NCBI RefSeq assembly: GCF_030551875.1
Contig: NZ_JAUOZU010000014.1
Location: 101,608 to 165,607 of the forward strand
Source: Fluviirhizobium alvei
Lineage (GTDB): Bacteria > Pseudomonadota > Alphaproteobacteria > Rhizobiales > Rhizobiaceae
Length of the DNA: 64,000 nt
Reading direction: 5' to 3'
Both the position numbers and the translations under genes were made by a program. This document shows positions 36,776 to 45,264 of this stretch, one piece after another; position 1 is the first letter of the stretch, and the number at the start of each line of letters is the position of its first letter. Below the pieces are notes generated by a model. The model was not told the origin of the DNA, searched no databases, and saw only the letters and a program-made list of their open reading frames with translations.

Positions 36776-38028
36776 GATGGCCGACCCCAGGCCGTGTGGA
36801 TGAGTTTCTCGATCTCGGCATTCACCGCATCGAGGGATTCCATCGCACGATCATAGGTGCCACGGCTGAAATTCTCGCGGCCAACCTCATAGAGCGTCTG
36901 CTTGGTCAGGCCGGCGTCCGAGATCGCGGTTGATTTCAACATCGGTGACGTCAGCACGCGTTCGCCGAACAACGAGCGAAGAAAGCCGACGATCTGCGTC
37001 TGCGGGCCATCATGCGGCTCGAAGCGCGTGACGAGATAGCGCAGGAAATCGAAATTCAACGAGCCGCCCGCTTCCCGCACCACGTTGAGGAGGTCCGAGG
37101 TCATGAACAGGAACTGGCTCATGGAGGCGACATCGAGCATCTGCGGATGCACGGTCACGACAACAGAAGTCGAAGCACAAAGCGCCGACAAGGTCAGGTA
37201 ACCGAGCTGCGGCGGGCAATCGAGCACCACTACGTCATAATCATCGGCGACGCTTTGAAGTGCAGTCTGCACCCGAGCAAAGAAGAGCGAACCCAGATCG
37301 CCGGGTTCCCGGGCGGACAACGCCCGCGGCGTCGCATGTTCGAATTCCTGCAGCTCCAGATTTCCGGCGACGAGATCGAGCCCATGGAAATAGGTCTGGC
37401 GGATGATATCCTTCAGCGGGCGGATTTCGGAATCGTAGCGGATCGCTCCATAGAGCGTATCGTTGCCGATCAGATCGAGTTCCGGCTGATAGCCGAACAG
37501 GGCCGAAAGCGAAGCCTGCGGATCGAGATCGACCGCCAGCACGCGATGGCCGGTCATCGCAAGATATTGTGCGAGATGAACAGCCGATGTCGTCTTACCC
37601 GAACCACCCTTGAAGTTGGTCACCGAAATGACCTGCAGATGTTCGCCGCGCGCGGGATCACGCCATTTCACATAGGAACGCGCTTTCGCCTCGTTGCCTT
37701 TGGCAAGCGCCTGGTCGGCGAGATAATGCCGGAGCGCATCGATATCCTTGAGCGAATAGTAGCGGCGGCCACCGGCCCCGATCTGCGGCTGCGGCCCTTC
37801 GCCGGCAAGCGACAATTGCCGCAGATATCCATCCGACACGCCGATGAGACGTGCGGCCTCACCAGATGAAAAGGAGCGCAGGCTTTTCTGCGATGCCGGC
37901 GGAAACAGCCGTTCGCGCATCGCCTTGAGCTGGGCCGAAAGCGCCCGCGCATCTGCCGCGATCGTTTCATCCGCCGGGGGAAGCCCGCCGCCTGTCAGAT
38001 CCAGTTTCTTTTCGGATGCAGCCGCCAT
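36772..38028 (-). CDS. repA: Plasmid partition ATPase RepA (ParA family)
   Basis: A 418-residue partition ATPase and autorepressor. The N-terminal helix-turn-helix is SGEAARLIGVSDGYLRQLSLAGEGPQPQIGAGGRRYYSLKDI at residues about 53-95. The deviant Walker A KGGSGKTTSAVHLAQYLA is near residue 140, VDLDPQASLSALFGY near 170, and VVLDCPPQLGYLT near 265. It is the first gene of the repA-repB-repC order, as in all repABC modules. A 7 bp inverted repeat upstream at 38071-38094 may be its operator. Confidence 0.95.
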   Translation of the reverse strand: MAAASEKKLDLTGGGLPPADETIAADARALSAQLKAMRERLFPPASQKSLRSFSSGEAARLIGVSDGYLRQLSLAGEGPQPQIGAGGRRYYSLKDIDALRHYLADQALAKGNEAKARSYVKWRDPARGEHLQVISVTNFKGGSGKTTSAVHLAQYLAMTGHRVLAVDLDPQASLSALFGYQPELDLIGNDTLYGAIRYDSEIRPLKDIIRQTYFHGLDLVAGNLELQEFEHATPRALSAREPGDLGSLFFARVQTALQSVADDYDVVVLDCPPQLGYLTLSALCASTSVVVTVHPQMLDVASMSQFLFMTSDLLNVVREAGGSLNFDFLRYLVTRFEPHDGPQTQIVGFLRSLFGERVLTSPMLKSTAISDAGLTKQTLYEVGRENFSRGTYDRAMESLDAVNAEIEKLIHTAWGRPS

Positions 38029-38336
38029 CCATAATTCTCCATGCCTGTCCGTTCCCGCATAAAAGGAGTAAATCTGCTACGGGAGCGGCAGATTGGTTAC
38101 CACTTTCACGATTCTATCCCCCACGGAAATACGCTCTGCCGAAAAACTAACAGAAATCGGGGGCATTTACGGCGAACGGAACTTTGTTCAACATTTTCCG
38201 TAAAGACGGTGGGGCATTCCACGAGTCGGGTCAAGCGTTTTTTGGTTAACAAAATCTTAACATAAGGCGCAGCCGCGTGGGCGTCCGCGACGGTTAGATC
38301 GCGTGCCGATCACTCTCTTCACCAGGGCGTGGAGCT
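38029..38336 (-). promoter_or_regulatory. repA promoter region
   Basis: This 308-base space contains the inverted repeat AATCTGC/GCAGATT (38071-38094) about 43 bases before repA, a GAAC...GTTC repeat near 38178-38193 and an AT-rich patch TTTTTTGGTTAACAAAATC near 38238-38256. In studied repABC plasmids RepA and RepB repress from sites here. No gene is present. Confidence 0.55.
38071..38094. promoter_or_regulatory. Candidate RepA/RepB operator
   Basis: Perfect AATCTGC (38071-38077) and GCAGATT (38088-38094) arms, 43 bases upstream of the repA start. Confidence 0.45.
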
Positions 38337-38352
38337 GTTGACAGCTGTCAAC
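38337..38352. promoter_or_regulatory. parS centromere site
   Basis: GTTGACAGCTGTCAAC is a perfect 16 bp palindrome that fits the repABC centromere consensus (GTT arms and central GC). It lies 309 bases upstream of repA, and its right arm overlaps the last codon and stop of the MFS gene. Confidence 0.85.
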
Positions 38353-39529
38353 GATGATGGCGCAGCATGCCGAACGCCACCACGCCTGCCGCTGCCAAGA
38401 GCGCGGTCACGAAGAGGGCGACATCCAGACCCGCTCGTTCCATCAGAAGCGAAAAGGCGAAAGGCGATGCCGCACCGGCCGTCAACCGGATCGCCGAAAG
38501 TTTTCCGGTCAGTGCGCCATAACCGTCAGACCCGAACAGATAGAGCGGTAACGACCCTTGCACGATGCTCGATATGCCCGACCCAAGCCCCAGCAGGAGA
38601 ACGAAAGAGAGCGCACCCGGAACCCAGGTGCCGGCGAGCAGCAACAGCAGGATCGCAGCGAAGATGAAGCCCGATGAGACGACCGCCAGAAGAACCGGCG
38701 CAAGCCCGGTGCCGAACACCATGTTGATGAAACGGCTGAAGACCTGTGAAGGGCCAAAAAGCGCGCCCACCGTCACCGCCGTCGCACCAAGCCCAAGCGC
38801 GGTCAGCATCGGCACCATGTGAACCAGCATCGCTGAAAGTGCAAAGCCCTGCAGTGAAAAACCGGCGGCCATGATGATGAAACTGCCCATCTGCTGGTGC
38901 TGCGGCACGCGCCCAACCACACGCCGGTTCTCATCCGACCGCTCGATGCCGGTGGCGGCCGTCCTCTGCCAACGCATGACCAAAATATGCAGCGGCAAAC
39001 AGAGAAGGGCATTGGCAGCGGCAAAGCCATAATAGACTTCGCGCCAGGTCCAGATCTCGTGCAACCGGCTCGTGACCGGCCAGAAGATCGTCGAGGCAAA
39101 CCCGGCAATCAACGTCAGATATGTGATGCTCCGGTTGGCGGTCAGCGGCGAAAGCTCCACCAGCGTGGCAAAGGCGGCCTGATAGAGCACCATTGCCGCG
39201 ACCACCTGCATGACCACGACCGAGACAATGAAGGAAAGGTCGGATGTCGAAAGCGCGGTTGCGAGCAGGCTAAGCGCCGACAGCGCCGAACCGAGTGCCA
39301 TGATGCGCCCGGCACCATGTCGATCCATCGCCCGGCCGATGAACGGAGCCACCAGGCCGCCGATCAGAAGCGAGGCAGAGAACAGACCGAAGATCCTGTC
39401 CTTGCTCCAGCCGAAGTCCGCCGCCATGTCGGGCGCCAGAATGGAGAAGCTGTAATAGAGCGTTCCATAGCCGATGATTTGTGTGATGCCGAACGCGAGA
39501 ATGGCTGCGATCGGGAGGCGGTCTGGCAT
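38348..39529 (-). CDS. MFS transporter
   Basis: A 393-residue 12-helix membrane transporter. MPDRLPIAAILAFGITQIIGYGTLYYSFSILAP begins helix 1; the loop between helices 2 and 3 has GRAMDRHGAGRIMALGSA, a variant of the MFS motif A. No ATP- or substrate-specific motif is recognised. Its stop lies inside the parS palindrome, so the gene directly abuts the partition region. A CCTAG-TC-CTAGG palindrome 40 bases upstream (39571-39582) may be a regulator site. Substrate unknown. Confidence 0.85.
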   Translation of the reverse strand: MPDRLPIAAILAFGITQIIGYGTLYYSFSILAPDMAADFGWSKDRIFGLFSASLLIGGLVAPFIGRAMDRHGAGRIMALGSALSALSLLATALSTSDLSFIVSVVVMQVVAAMVLYQAAFATLVELSPLTANRSITYLTLIAGFASTIFWPVTSRLHEIWTWREVYYGFAAANALLCLPLHILVMRWQRTAATGIERSDENRRVVGRVPQHQQMGSFIIMAAGFSLQGFALSAMLVHMVPMLTALGLGATAVTVGALFGPSQVFSRFINMVFGTGLAPVLLAVVSSGFIFAAILLLLLAGTWVPGALSFVLLLGLGSGISSIVQGSLPLYLFGSDGYGALTGKLSAIRLTAGAASPFAFSLLMERAGLDVALFVTALLAAAGVVAFGMLRHHR

Positions 39530-39570
39530 GATGAAACTCGATGAAAGGAAAGGGCAGGGGCGGCAATATC

Positions 39571-39582
39571 CCTAGTCCTAGG
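39571..39582. promoter_or_regulatory. CCTAGTCCTAGG palindrome upstream of the MFS gene
   Basis: CCTAG and CTAGG arms around TC, 42 bases before the MFS start. CTAG is rare in such GC-rich DNA, which makes the palindrome stand out. Regulator unknown. Confidence 0.35.
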
Positions 39583-39658
39583 CCATTTTCACCGAGGCTG
39601 GCAAGCGCCCGATGCGATGCGTTTTCTCACTCCAACGTCGACAAAATCGGGGTTTGCG

Positions 39659-39672
39659 CTGCAGAAATGCAG
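39659..39672. promoter_or_regulatory. Upstream activator element CTGC-N6-GCAG (potD)
   Basis: CTGCAGAAATGCAG lies about 75 bases upstream of the sigma-54 promoter and is 12/14 identical to the element at 47507-47520. A partial copy (CCGCAATGCAGC) follows 9 bases later. It is a likely binding site of the sigma-54 activator encoded at 43828. Confidence 0.65.
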
Positions 39673-39746
39673 CATCAACGCCGCAATGCAGCAATGTATC
39701 GGAAAAAAGGGCATTGAATCAAAACGGCTTTATCGATCCGCAGGGA

Positions 39747-39763
39747 TGGCACGGCTCTTGCTT
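39747..39763 (+). promoter_or_regulatory. Sigma-54 promoter of the potDABC operon
   Basis: TGGCAC-GGCTC-TTGCTT: exact -24 and -12 elements of the sigma-54 consensus with 5-base spacing. It lies 91 bases upstream of potD. Confidence 0.85.
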
Positions 39764-39853
39764 ACCCTGAATCGTCTTGGGTCGAGGGCCCGAGCGAAGA
39801 GCCGCCAACAGAAGCGGCGCAAAGCATCGACCAATCTTCAGAAAGGGAACACA

Positions 39854-40918
39854 ATGAAGATAGCTCAGACGTCCGCCAGAACCCTTCTCGCCATCACCAC
39901 GGCAATTTCGGTTGCCCTGCCAGCTTTTGCCAATGCTGCTGAACTTAATATCCTGACCTGGGAGGGCTATGCCGACGCCTCCTTCATTTCCAAGTTCGAA
40001 GCGGCATCGGGCTGCAAGACCAACTCCACCTATGTCGGCTCCAACGACGATTTCGCCCCGAAGCTCGCAGCCGGCGGCGGCGTCTATGACATCATCGTCC
40101 CGTCGATCGACACGATCGGCCTGATGCGCCAGGCCGACTTTGTCGATCCGATCGATACGTCCAAGATCGAAGGCTGGGCCGATGTCTATCCGGAATTCTC
40201 CGCGGCCAACGATGTCGCAGTCGATGGTGAAACCTGGTCGGTTCCGTTGGTCTGGGGCTCGATTTCGCTGATGTATCGCCCTGACAAGGTCGACCCAAAG
40301 CCCGATTCCATCGGTGCGCTCTTCGATCCGAAGTACAAGGGCAAGGTCTCGATGTGGGATGACAAGTCGTCCATCTATTGGGCCGCCCGTCTGCTCGGCT
40401 TTGAAAATGTCTATGATCTGACCGATGAACAGCTCGCAACCGTTCAGGCGAAACTGATCGAACAGAAGCCGCTGATCCGCAAATACTGGGCCACGGCCGG
40501 CGAACTGACCGAGCTCTATGCCAACCAGGAAGTCTGGCTCTCCAACACCTGGACCGGTCTGCAGAGCAAGGAAATCAACAATCTCAAGAAGGGTTTCGAG
40601 GTTGTCGAATTCACGCCGAAGGAAAAGGCCGAGGGCTGGATGGACTCCATGCAGCTGGTCAAGGGCAGCCCGAATGTGGATTGCGCCTACAAGTTCTTCT
40701 CCTTCATGCTCTCGGCGGATGGGCAGTGCGGCATTGTCGGTTCGACCGGCTATTTCCCGGTCAATCCGAAGGCGGTTGCGGGCTGCCTGAAGGGCGAGGA
40801 AGCGGAAGCCAAGAAGGTCAACAACATCGAGTTCGTCAAGAGCCTGGTCATGTGGCAGATGCCGGCCCGGCTGGACAAGTATCTCGAAGTCTGGAACGCT
40901 GTGAAGGCCGCCCAGTAA
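39854..40918 (+). CDS. potD: Polyamine-type ABC transporter substrate-binding protein (PotD/PotF family)
   Basis: A 354-residue exported binding protein. The signal peptide is MKIAQTSARTLLAITTAISVALPAFANA (cleavage near residue 28), preceded by AAAGGGAAC. LNILTWEGYADASFISKFEAASGCK and DIIVPSIDTIGLMRQADFVDPID are PotD/PotF-like, and the conserved Trp/Asp positions for amine binding appear retained (SVPLVWGSISLMYRP; MWDDKSSIYWAARLLG). It is the first gene of the sigma-54-driven operon. The substrate should be a polyamine or other cationic amine; which one is unknown. Confidence 0.9.
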   Translation: MKIAQTSARTLLAITTAISVALPAFANAAELNILTWEGYADASFISKFEAASGCKTNSTYVGSNDDFAPKLAAGGGVYDIIVPSIDTIGLMRQADFVDPIDTSKIEGWADVYPEFSAANDVAVDGETWSVPLVWGSISLMYRPDKVDPKPDSIGALFDPKYKGKVSMWDDKSSIYWAARLLGFENVYDLTDEQLATVQAKLIEQKPLIRKYWATAGELTELYANQEVWLSNTWTGLQSKEINNLKKGFEVVEFTPKEKAEGWMDSMQLVKGSPNVDCAYKFFSFMLSADGQCGIVGSTGYFPVNPKAVAGCLKGEEAEAKKVNNIEFVKSLVMWQMPARLDKYLEVWNAVKAAQ

Positions 40919-40939
40919 GGCGTCCGAGGAACGTTTCCA

Positions 40940-40964
40940 TCACCGCCGGGAAAACCGGCGGTGA
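40940..40964 (+). repeat. potD-potA intercistronic hairpin
   Basis: TCACCGCCGG, loop GAAAA, CCGGCGGTGA: a perfect 10 bp stem 22 bases after potD. Such hairpins after a binding-protein gene often protect its mRNA or partly end transcription, giving excess binding protein. Confidence 0.7.
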
Positions 40965-41003
40965 CATTTGCCGTTTTCTGCCGACTAGACCAAGGAATAC
41001 CTG

Positions 41004-42119
41004 ATGGCGTTGCAACCGATCGTCACCCTTAAAGGTGCGGCGAAGTCCTATGGGACATTCACAGCACTTCATGACATCAATCTCGAAATTGGCGCCGGGG
41101 AGTTCGTAACCCTCCTCGGCCCCTCCGGCTGTGGCAAGACCACGACGCTGCGGCTAATCGGCGGCTTTGAAACCGCCGACCGCGGCACGATCACCATTGC
41201 CGGCAAGGATGTCACCGAACTGCCGCCCTACAGGCGCGACGTCAACACCGTCTTTCAGGACTATGCGCTCTTTCCGCATATGACCGTGGCGGAAAACGTG
41301 GCCTATGGCCTGACAGTCCGCTCCAACCGCCGCCCCCGCGACGAGCGCGATCGCAAGGTCGCCGAAGCGCTGCAGCTTGTCGGGCTCTCCGACAAGGCCG
41401 GCCGCATGCCGCAGCAACTGTCGGGCGGGCAACGCCAGCGCGTCGCCATGGCCCGCGCCCTGGTGCGCGAGCCCAAGGTGCTGCTGCTTGATGAGCCGCT
41501 TTCGGCACTGGATGTGAAATTGCGCGAAGCCATGCAGGTGGAACTGAAACATCTGCATCAGAAACTCGGCATCACCTTCCTCATGGTCACCCACGACCAG
41601 GAGGAGGCGCTGGTGCTGTCCAATCGCATCGCGGTGATGCAGGGCGGCAGGATCGCCCAGATCGGTTCGCCCTCCGAACTCTATGATCGCCCGGCCACGC
41701 CCTATGTCGCCGATTTCATCGGCGCCGCCAACCTGATTTCCGGAACCAGCGCCGGCAGTGAGGGAAGCCATGTCAAGGTACGGCTTCCCGATGGCACCCT
41801 GATCGGCGGCACGGCGATACGGACCGATGCCGGTCTTCGCGAAGGCAAGCCCGTGCAGATTGCCATCCGCCCGGAACGGCTCCAGTTGGTGCCGATGGAT
41901 GGCAGTACCAAGATACAGGCAACGGTGGTCGACCAGCTGTTCCATGGCGGTCGCTTCCAGCTCGAAACGCGCATTTCCGGTCGCGACGAGCCGGTTTTCG
42001 TCGAGGTTCAGCGTCGTTCCATGGCTGCGGATGGCTCTGTGCCGCAACCCGGCAGCCAGATCGCACTTTATGTCGCTCCCGTCGATGTTCTGGTCTATCC
42101 TGCGGAGGCCAACGCATGA
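41004..42119 (+). CDS. potA: Polyamine-type ABC transporter ATP-binding protein (PotA family)
   Basis: A 371-residue ATPase. Walker A GPSGCGKTT is near residue 39, Q-loop FQDYALFPHMTV near 83, signature LSGGQRQRVAMARAL near 136, Walker B VLLLDEPLSALD near 158 and H-loop MVTHDQEEAL near 193. The C-terminal third is a TOBE domain (IRPERLQLVPMDGSTKIQATVV). Its stop overlaps the start of potB. Confidence 0.93.
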   Translation: MALQPIVTLKGAAKSYGTFTALHDINLEIGAGEFVTLLGPSGCGKTTTLRLIGGFETADRGTITIAGKDVTELPPYRRDVNTVFQDYALFPHMTVAENVAYGLTVRSNRRPRDERDRKVAEALQLVGLSDKAGRMPQQLSGGQRQRVAMARALVREPKVLLLDEPLSALDVKLREAMQVELKHLHQKLGITFLMVTHDQEEALVLSNRIAVMQGGRIAQIGSPSELYDRPATPYVADFIGAANLISGTSAGSEGSHVKVRLPDGTLIGGTAIRTDAGLREGKPVQIAIRPERLQLVPMDGSTKIQATVVDQLFHGGRFQLETRISGRDEPVFVEVQRRSMAADGSVPQPGSQIALYVAPVDVLVYPAEANA

Positions 42120-42985
42120 AGGCCAAGACGCGCCACGCTGCCGGCTTCTGGCTGCTGTTCTCGCTGCCGCTCCTCTGGACCCTCGTCTTCCTGATCCTGC
42201 CCTATGGTGTGATGGGCGTGATCAGCTTCTGGTCGCGGCAGTTCCCGCTGTTCGTGCCGGATTTCCAGTTCGGCAACTATGTCCAGCTGTTCTCGGATCC
42301 GCAATATTCCACCGTCATCTTCCGGACGCTGAAAATCGCAGGGTTGGTGACGCTTTATTCGGTCGCTCTCGGTTACCCGCTTGCCTACTTCCTGGTTTTC
42401 ACCATCCGCTCGACCCGGCTCAGAACCCTGCTCTATATGGGCGTGGTGGTGCCGCTCTGGGTTTCCTACCTGCTGCGCGCCTATACCTGGAAAATCATCC
42501 TCGGCACCGATGGCGCCCTCAATTCGGCGCTGCTCTGGCTCGGCATCATCAACGAGCCGCTCGATATCTTCCTCTACAACCAGGCGGCCATGGTCATCAC
42601 GCTCACCTACATCTTCGTCCCCTTCATGGTGATGCCGATCTTCACCGCGCTCGAGCGGATTCCGCCAGCTCTCATCGAAGCCTCGCAGGATCTCGGGGCA
42701 GGGCCGTTCGAAACCTTCTTCCGGGTCATCATGCCGCTTTCCACAGCCGGCGTGGTGGCCGGCGCGACCATGACCTTCTGCCTTTCCTTCGGCGATTTTG
42801 TCGCTCCGGTGCTGGTTGGCGGTCCGAGCGGCACCATGGTGGCCACCGTGCTGCAAAGCCAGTTCGGTGCAGCGCTCAACTGGCCGCTCGGCTCGGCACT
42901 GGCCGTCATCATCTTCACCCTCGTTCTGGTGGTGTTGCAGATATCCAACCGTCTCGACCGCGCCGGTCGGGTGAGCATGGGTTGA
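42116..42985 (+). CDS. potB: Polyamine-type ABC transporter permease (PotB family)
   Basis: A 289-residue permease with six hydrophobic helices, start coupled to potA (ATGA). The ATPase-contacting EAA loop is ALIEASQDLGAGPFETFFRVIMPLSTAG near residues 184-211. It forms the channel with PotC. Confidence 0.92.
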   Translation: MKAKTRHAAGFWLLFSLPLLWTLVFLILPYGVMGVISFWSRQFPLFVPDFQFGNYVQLFSDPQYSTVIFRTLKIAGLVTLYSVALGYPLAYFLVFTIRSTRLRTLLYMGVVVPLWVSYLLRAYTWKIILGTDGALNSALLWLGIINEPLDIFLYNQAAMVITLTYIFVPFMVMPIFTALERIPPALIEASQDLGAGPFETFFRVIMPLSTAGVVAGATMTFCLSFGDFVAPVLVGGPSGTMVATVLQSQFGAALNWPLGSALAVIIFTLVLVVLQISNRLDRAGRVSMG

Positions 42986-42996
42986 GGAGAACCGAG

Positions 42997-43779
42997 ATGC
43001 ACAAACTTCTCTGGTGGCAGAAAAGCCTGGTTGGCGTGGCGATCGGAACCTTGCTCTTCCTCTATGTTCCGGTCGCCATCCTCATCCTCTTCTCCTTCAA
43101 CGACAGTCCGGTGACGTCCTTTCCGCTCTCGGGCTTCACCTGGGGCTGGTATGAAAAGGTCTTCGCCAACGAGGATCTCTTGAAGGCGCTGGTCAACAGT
43201 CTCATCGTGGCGGTGTCGGCAACAGCCCTCACCATCGTGATCGGGGTTCCGGCGGCCCTTGCGCTCGATCGCTATCCCTTCATCGGCAAGAGCATCTTCC
43301 GCAACACGATCCTGTTGCCGCTCTCCCTGCCGGGCATCGTTACCGGTATCGCGATGCTGAACTTCTACAAGCAGATCGGCCTGCCGCAAAGCCTGACTGC
43401 GGTGGTGATCGGCCATGCGACCGCACTTGTCGGCATCGTGGTCAGCCAGGTGCTGGCCCGCCTCGAAAAGGTCAATCGCAACCTCGCCGAGGCAAGCTCC
43501 GATTTGGGCGCCGACGGGTTCGAGACCTTCTTCCGGGTGATCCTGCCGAACATCAAGACCGCGATCATCGGTTCGGGGCTTCTGTGTTTCACGCTGTCCT
43601 TCGATGAAATCCCGGTGACCTACTTCCTCACCGGGCGCGACATTACCCTGCCGATGTATATCTACTCGACGCTCAGGCGGGGGATTACGCCGGAAATCAA
43701 CGCCATCGGCGCGCTGATCGTGCTGGTGTCGCTGGTGATCATCTTCGCATCCGTCTCGATGCTGCGTGAGAAGAAATGA
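42997..43779 (+). CDS. potC: Polyamine-type ABC transporter permease (PotC family)
   Basis: A 260-residue permease with about six helices. I chose ATG 42997 (MHKLLWWQKSLVGVAIG) because GAGGAG precedes it; the same frame is open far upstream through potA and potB but without coding sense. The EAA loop is NLAEASSDLGADGFETFFRVILPNIKTAI near residue 163. It ends the potDABC operon and is followed by a strong terminator. Confidence 0.92.
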   Translation: MHKLLWWQKSLVGVAIGTLLFLYVPVAILILFSFNDSPVTSFPLSGFTWGWYEKVFANEDLLKALVNSLIVAVSATALTIVIGVPAALALDRYPFIGKSIFRNTILLPLSLPGIVTGIAMLNFYKQIGLPQSLTAVVIGHATALVGIVVSQVLARLEKVNRNLAEASSDLGADGFETFFRVILPNIKTAIIGSGLLCFTLSFDEIPVTYFLTGRDITLPMYIYSTLRRGITPEINAIGALIVLVSLVIIFASVSMLREKK

Positions 43780-43784
43780 GATGA

Positions 43785-43808
43785 GAGGAGGGGAGAAATC
43801 CCCTCCTC
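43785..43808. terminator. Bidirectional terminator between potC and the sigma-54 activator gene
   Basis: GAGGAGGGG, loop AGAAAT, CCCCTCCTC: perfect 9 bp stem between converging genes, 5 bases after the potC stop. Confidence 0.85.
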
Positions 43809-43827
43809 GAAATGCATTAACCTTTGG

Positions 43828-45264
43828 TTAACTATCGCTGCGGTTGGTCTTGCGCACGATCGTTGCAATATCGACGCCAAGCTCCTTGGCAGCCGCACGC
43901 TTGGAACCGAGACGGTCGAGCGCTTCGTTGATCACCTTTTCCTCAAAGGCGCGCGTCATGTCTTTGAGCGACAGGCCGGCACTCTCGATCGCGGGCAGAG
44001 ACGGGGAGGCGAGAGACGGCTCGGCTATCGCCGCCGCTGGCCCCTGCAGCATGAGAGCCGGCGGCAGATGCTCCGGGGTAGCGATATCGGTGGCGACGAT
44101 ATCGAGATAATCCACCACGCTCTTCATTTCGCGCAGGTTGCCCGGAAATGGGTGCCGGAGCAGGATCGCGCGGCAGGCCGCCGACAGTTTCAACGTCGAT
44201 CCGCGCTCCTGGCTTGCCCGTTCGAGCATCATGTCGAGGATCAATTCCTTGTCGGTGCGGTTCCGCAGCAGCGGAATCTCGACCGGGAATGTCGACAGCC
44301 GATAGAGCAGATCCTTGCGGAAGGCACCCTCGCGCGTCATCTGCTGCAGGTCGCGGTTGGTGGCGGTGATGACGCGGGTCTCGATCTTTTTCGACACCGA
44401 GGATCCGACAGGCTGGATTGTCCCGTCTTCGAGGAATTTCAGGAGCTTGGGCTGCGATGACAGCGGGATTTCACCGACCTCATCGAGAAACAACGTGCCG
44501 CCCGCCGCACTTTCGATATAGCCGCGCTTGCCGGCCTGCAGCGCGCCGGTGAAGGCGCCGCGCTCGTAGCCGAACATCTCGGATTCAAACAGCGTTTCGG
44601 GGATCGAGCCGCAATTGACATGAATGAACGGACGGCCGCGATCGCCGCCGCTCAGGTGGATATGTTTGGCGATTGCTGTCTTGCCGACACCGGATTCGCC
44701 GAGCAGCAGGATGCGGAAATTGCGCGCATAGGCCCGGCTTGCCTGATCGAGGCGCGCACGAAGATCCTCCGGAAACAGAAGTTTGGCGCTCTCGCGCTGG
44801 TCGCCGGCCGAAATCGAGCGCGCGGTCGCGCCGCGTTTGGCGCGGTCCTGGTTTTCGGGATCGCGCAGGAAATAGAGATTGAAACTGCCGCCGCCACCCG
44901 ACGTGACCAGAACCTTGCGAGCGGCCTGATAGACCTTGCCCGTTGTGCGCGCCCTGACCGAACCCTCGCTCTGGCCGCGTTCGACCGAAGCGAGAAAATC
45001 GTCCATGTCGAAATCGGAAAACCGGAGGAAGGAGGAAAGCGCCTGGCTCTTGAACGGCGACGACAACCGGGCGGCTCGCTCAGCAGCCAGATTGAGGAAG
45101 ATCACCACATCATCCGGATCGACGATGACGAGACCATCGGTCAACAGATTAGCGAAGGTCTGGAAGCCAGCGGAGGCAAAGTTGTCTTCCCAGACATTCC
45201 GGGGCAGCGCTTCCGCACCTCTCATGCCGAGATAGAATTGCGGAATATCGCCCGGTGACTTCAT
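43828..45264 (-). CDS. Sigma-54-dependent transcriptional activator with N-terminal PAS domain
   Basis: A 478-residue enhancer-binding protein. Residues about 35-130 look like a PAS domain (FANLLTDGLVIVDPDDVVIFLNLAAERAARL), the AAA+ domain has Walker A LLGESGVGKTAIAKH near 187, the sigma-54 contact loop GYERGAFTGA near 235 and Walker B GGTLFLDEVGEIPL near 258, and a Fis-type helix-turn-helix ends the protein (INEALDRLGSKRAAAKELGVDIATIVRK). It has no receiver domain. It should activate the three sigma-54 promoters at 39747, 47300 and 47629. It is translationally coupled to the multi-PAS protein encoded upstream. Confidence 0.93.
   Translation of the reverse strand: MKSPGDIPQFYLGMRGAEALPRNVWEDNFASAGFQTFANLLTDGLVIVDPDDVVIFLNLAAERAARLSSPFKSQALSSFLRFSDFDMDDFLASVERGQSEGSVRARTTGKVYQAARKVLVTSGGGGSFNLYFLRDPENQDRAKRGATARSISAGDQRESAKLLFPEDLRARLDQASRAYARNFRILLLGESGVGKTAIAKHIHLSGGDRGRPFIHVNCGSIPETLFESEMFGYERGAFTGALQAGKRGYIESAAGGTLFLDEVGEIPLSSQPKLLKFLEDGTIQPVGSSVSKKIETRVITATNRDLQQMTREGAFRKDLLYRLSTFPVEIPLLRNRTDKELILDMMLERASQERGSTLKLSAACRAILLRHPFPGNLREMKSVVDYLDIVATDIATPEHLPPALMLQGPAAAIAEPSLASPSLPAIESAGLSLKDMTRAFEEKVINEALDRLGSKRAAAKELGVDIATIVRKTNRSDS

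Noticed and set aside
41827..42996. N-terminal extension of potC through potA and potB
   Set aside because: The frame is open but overlaps two genes in other frames; the real start with GAGGAG is at 42997.
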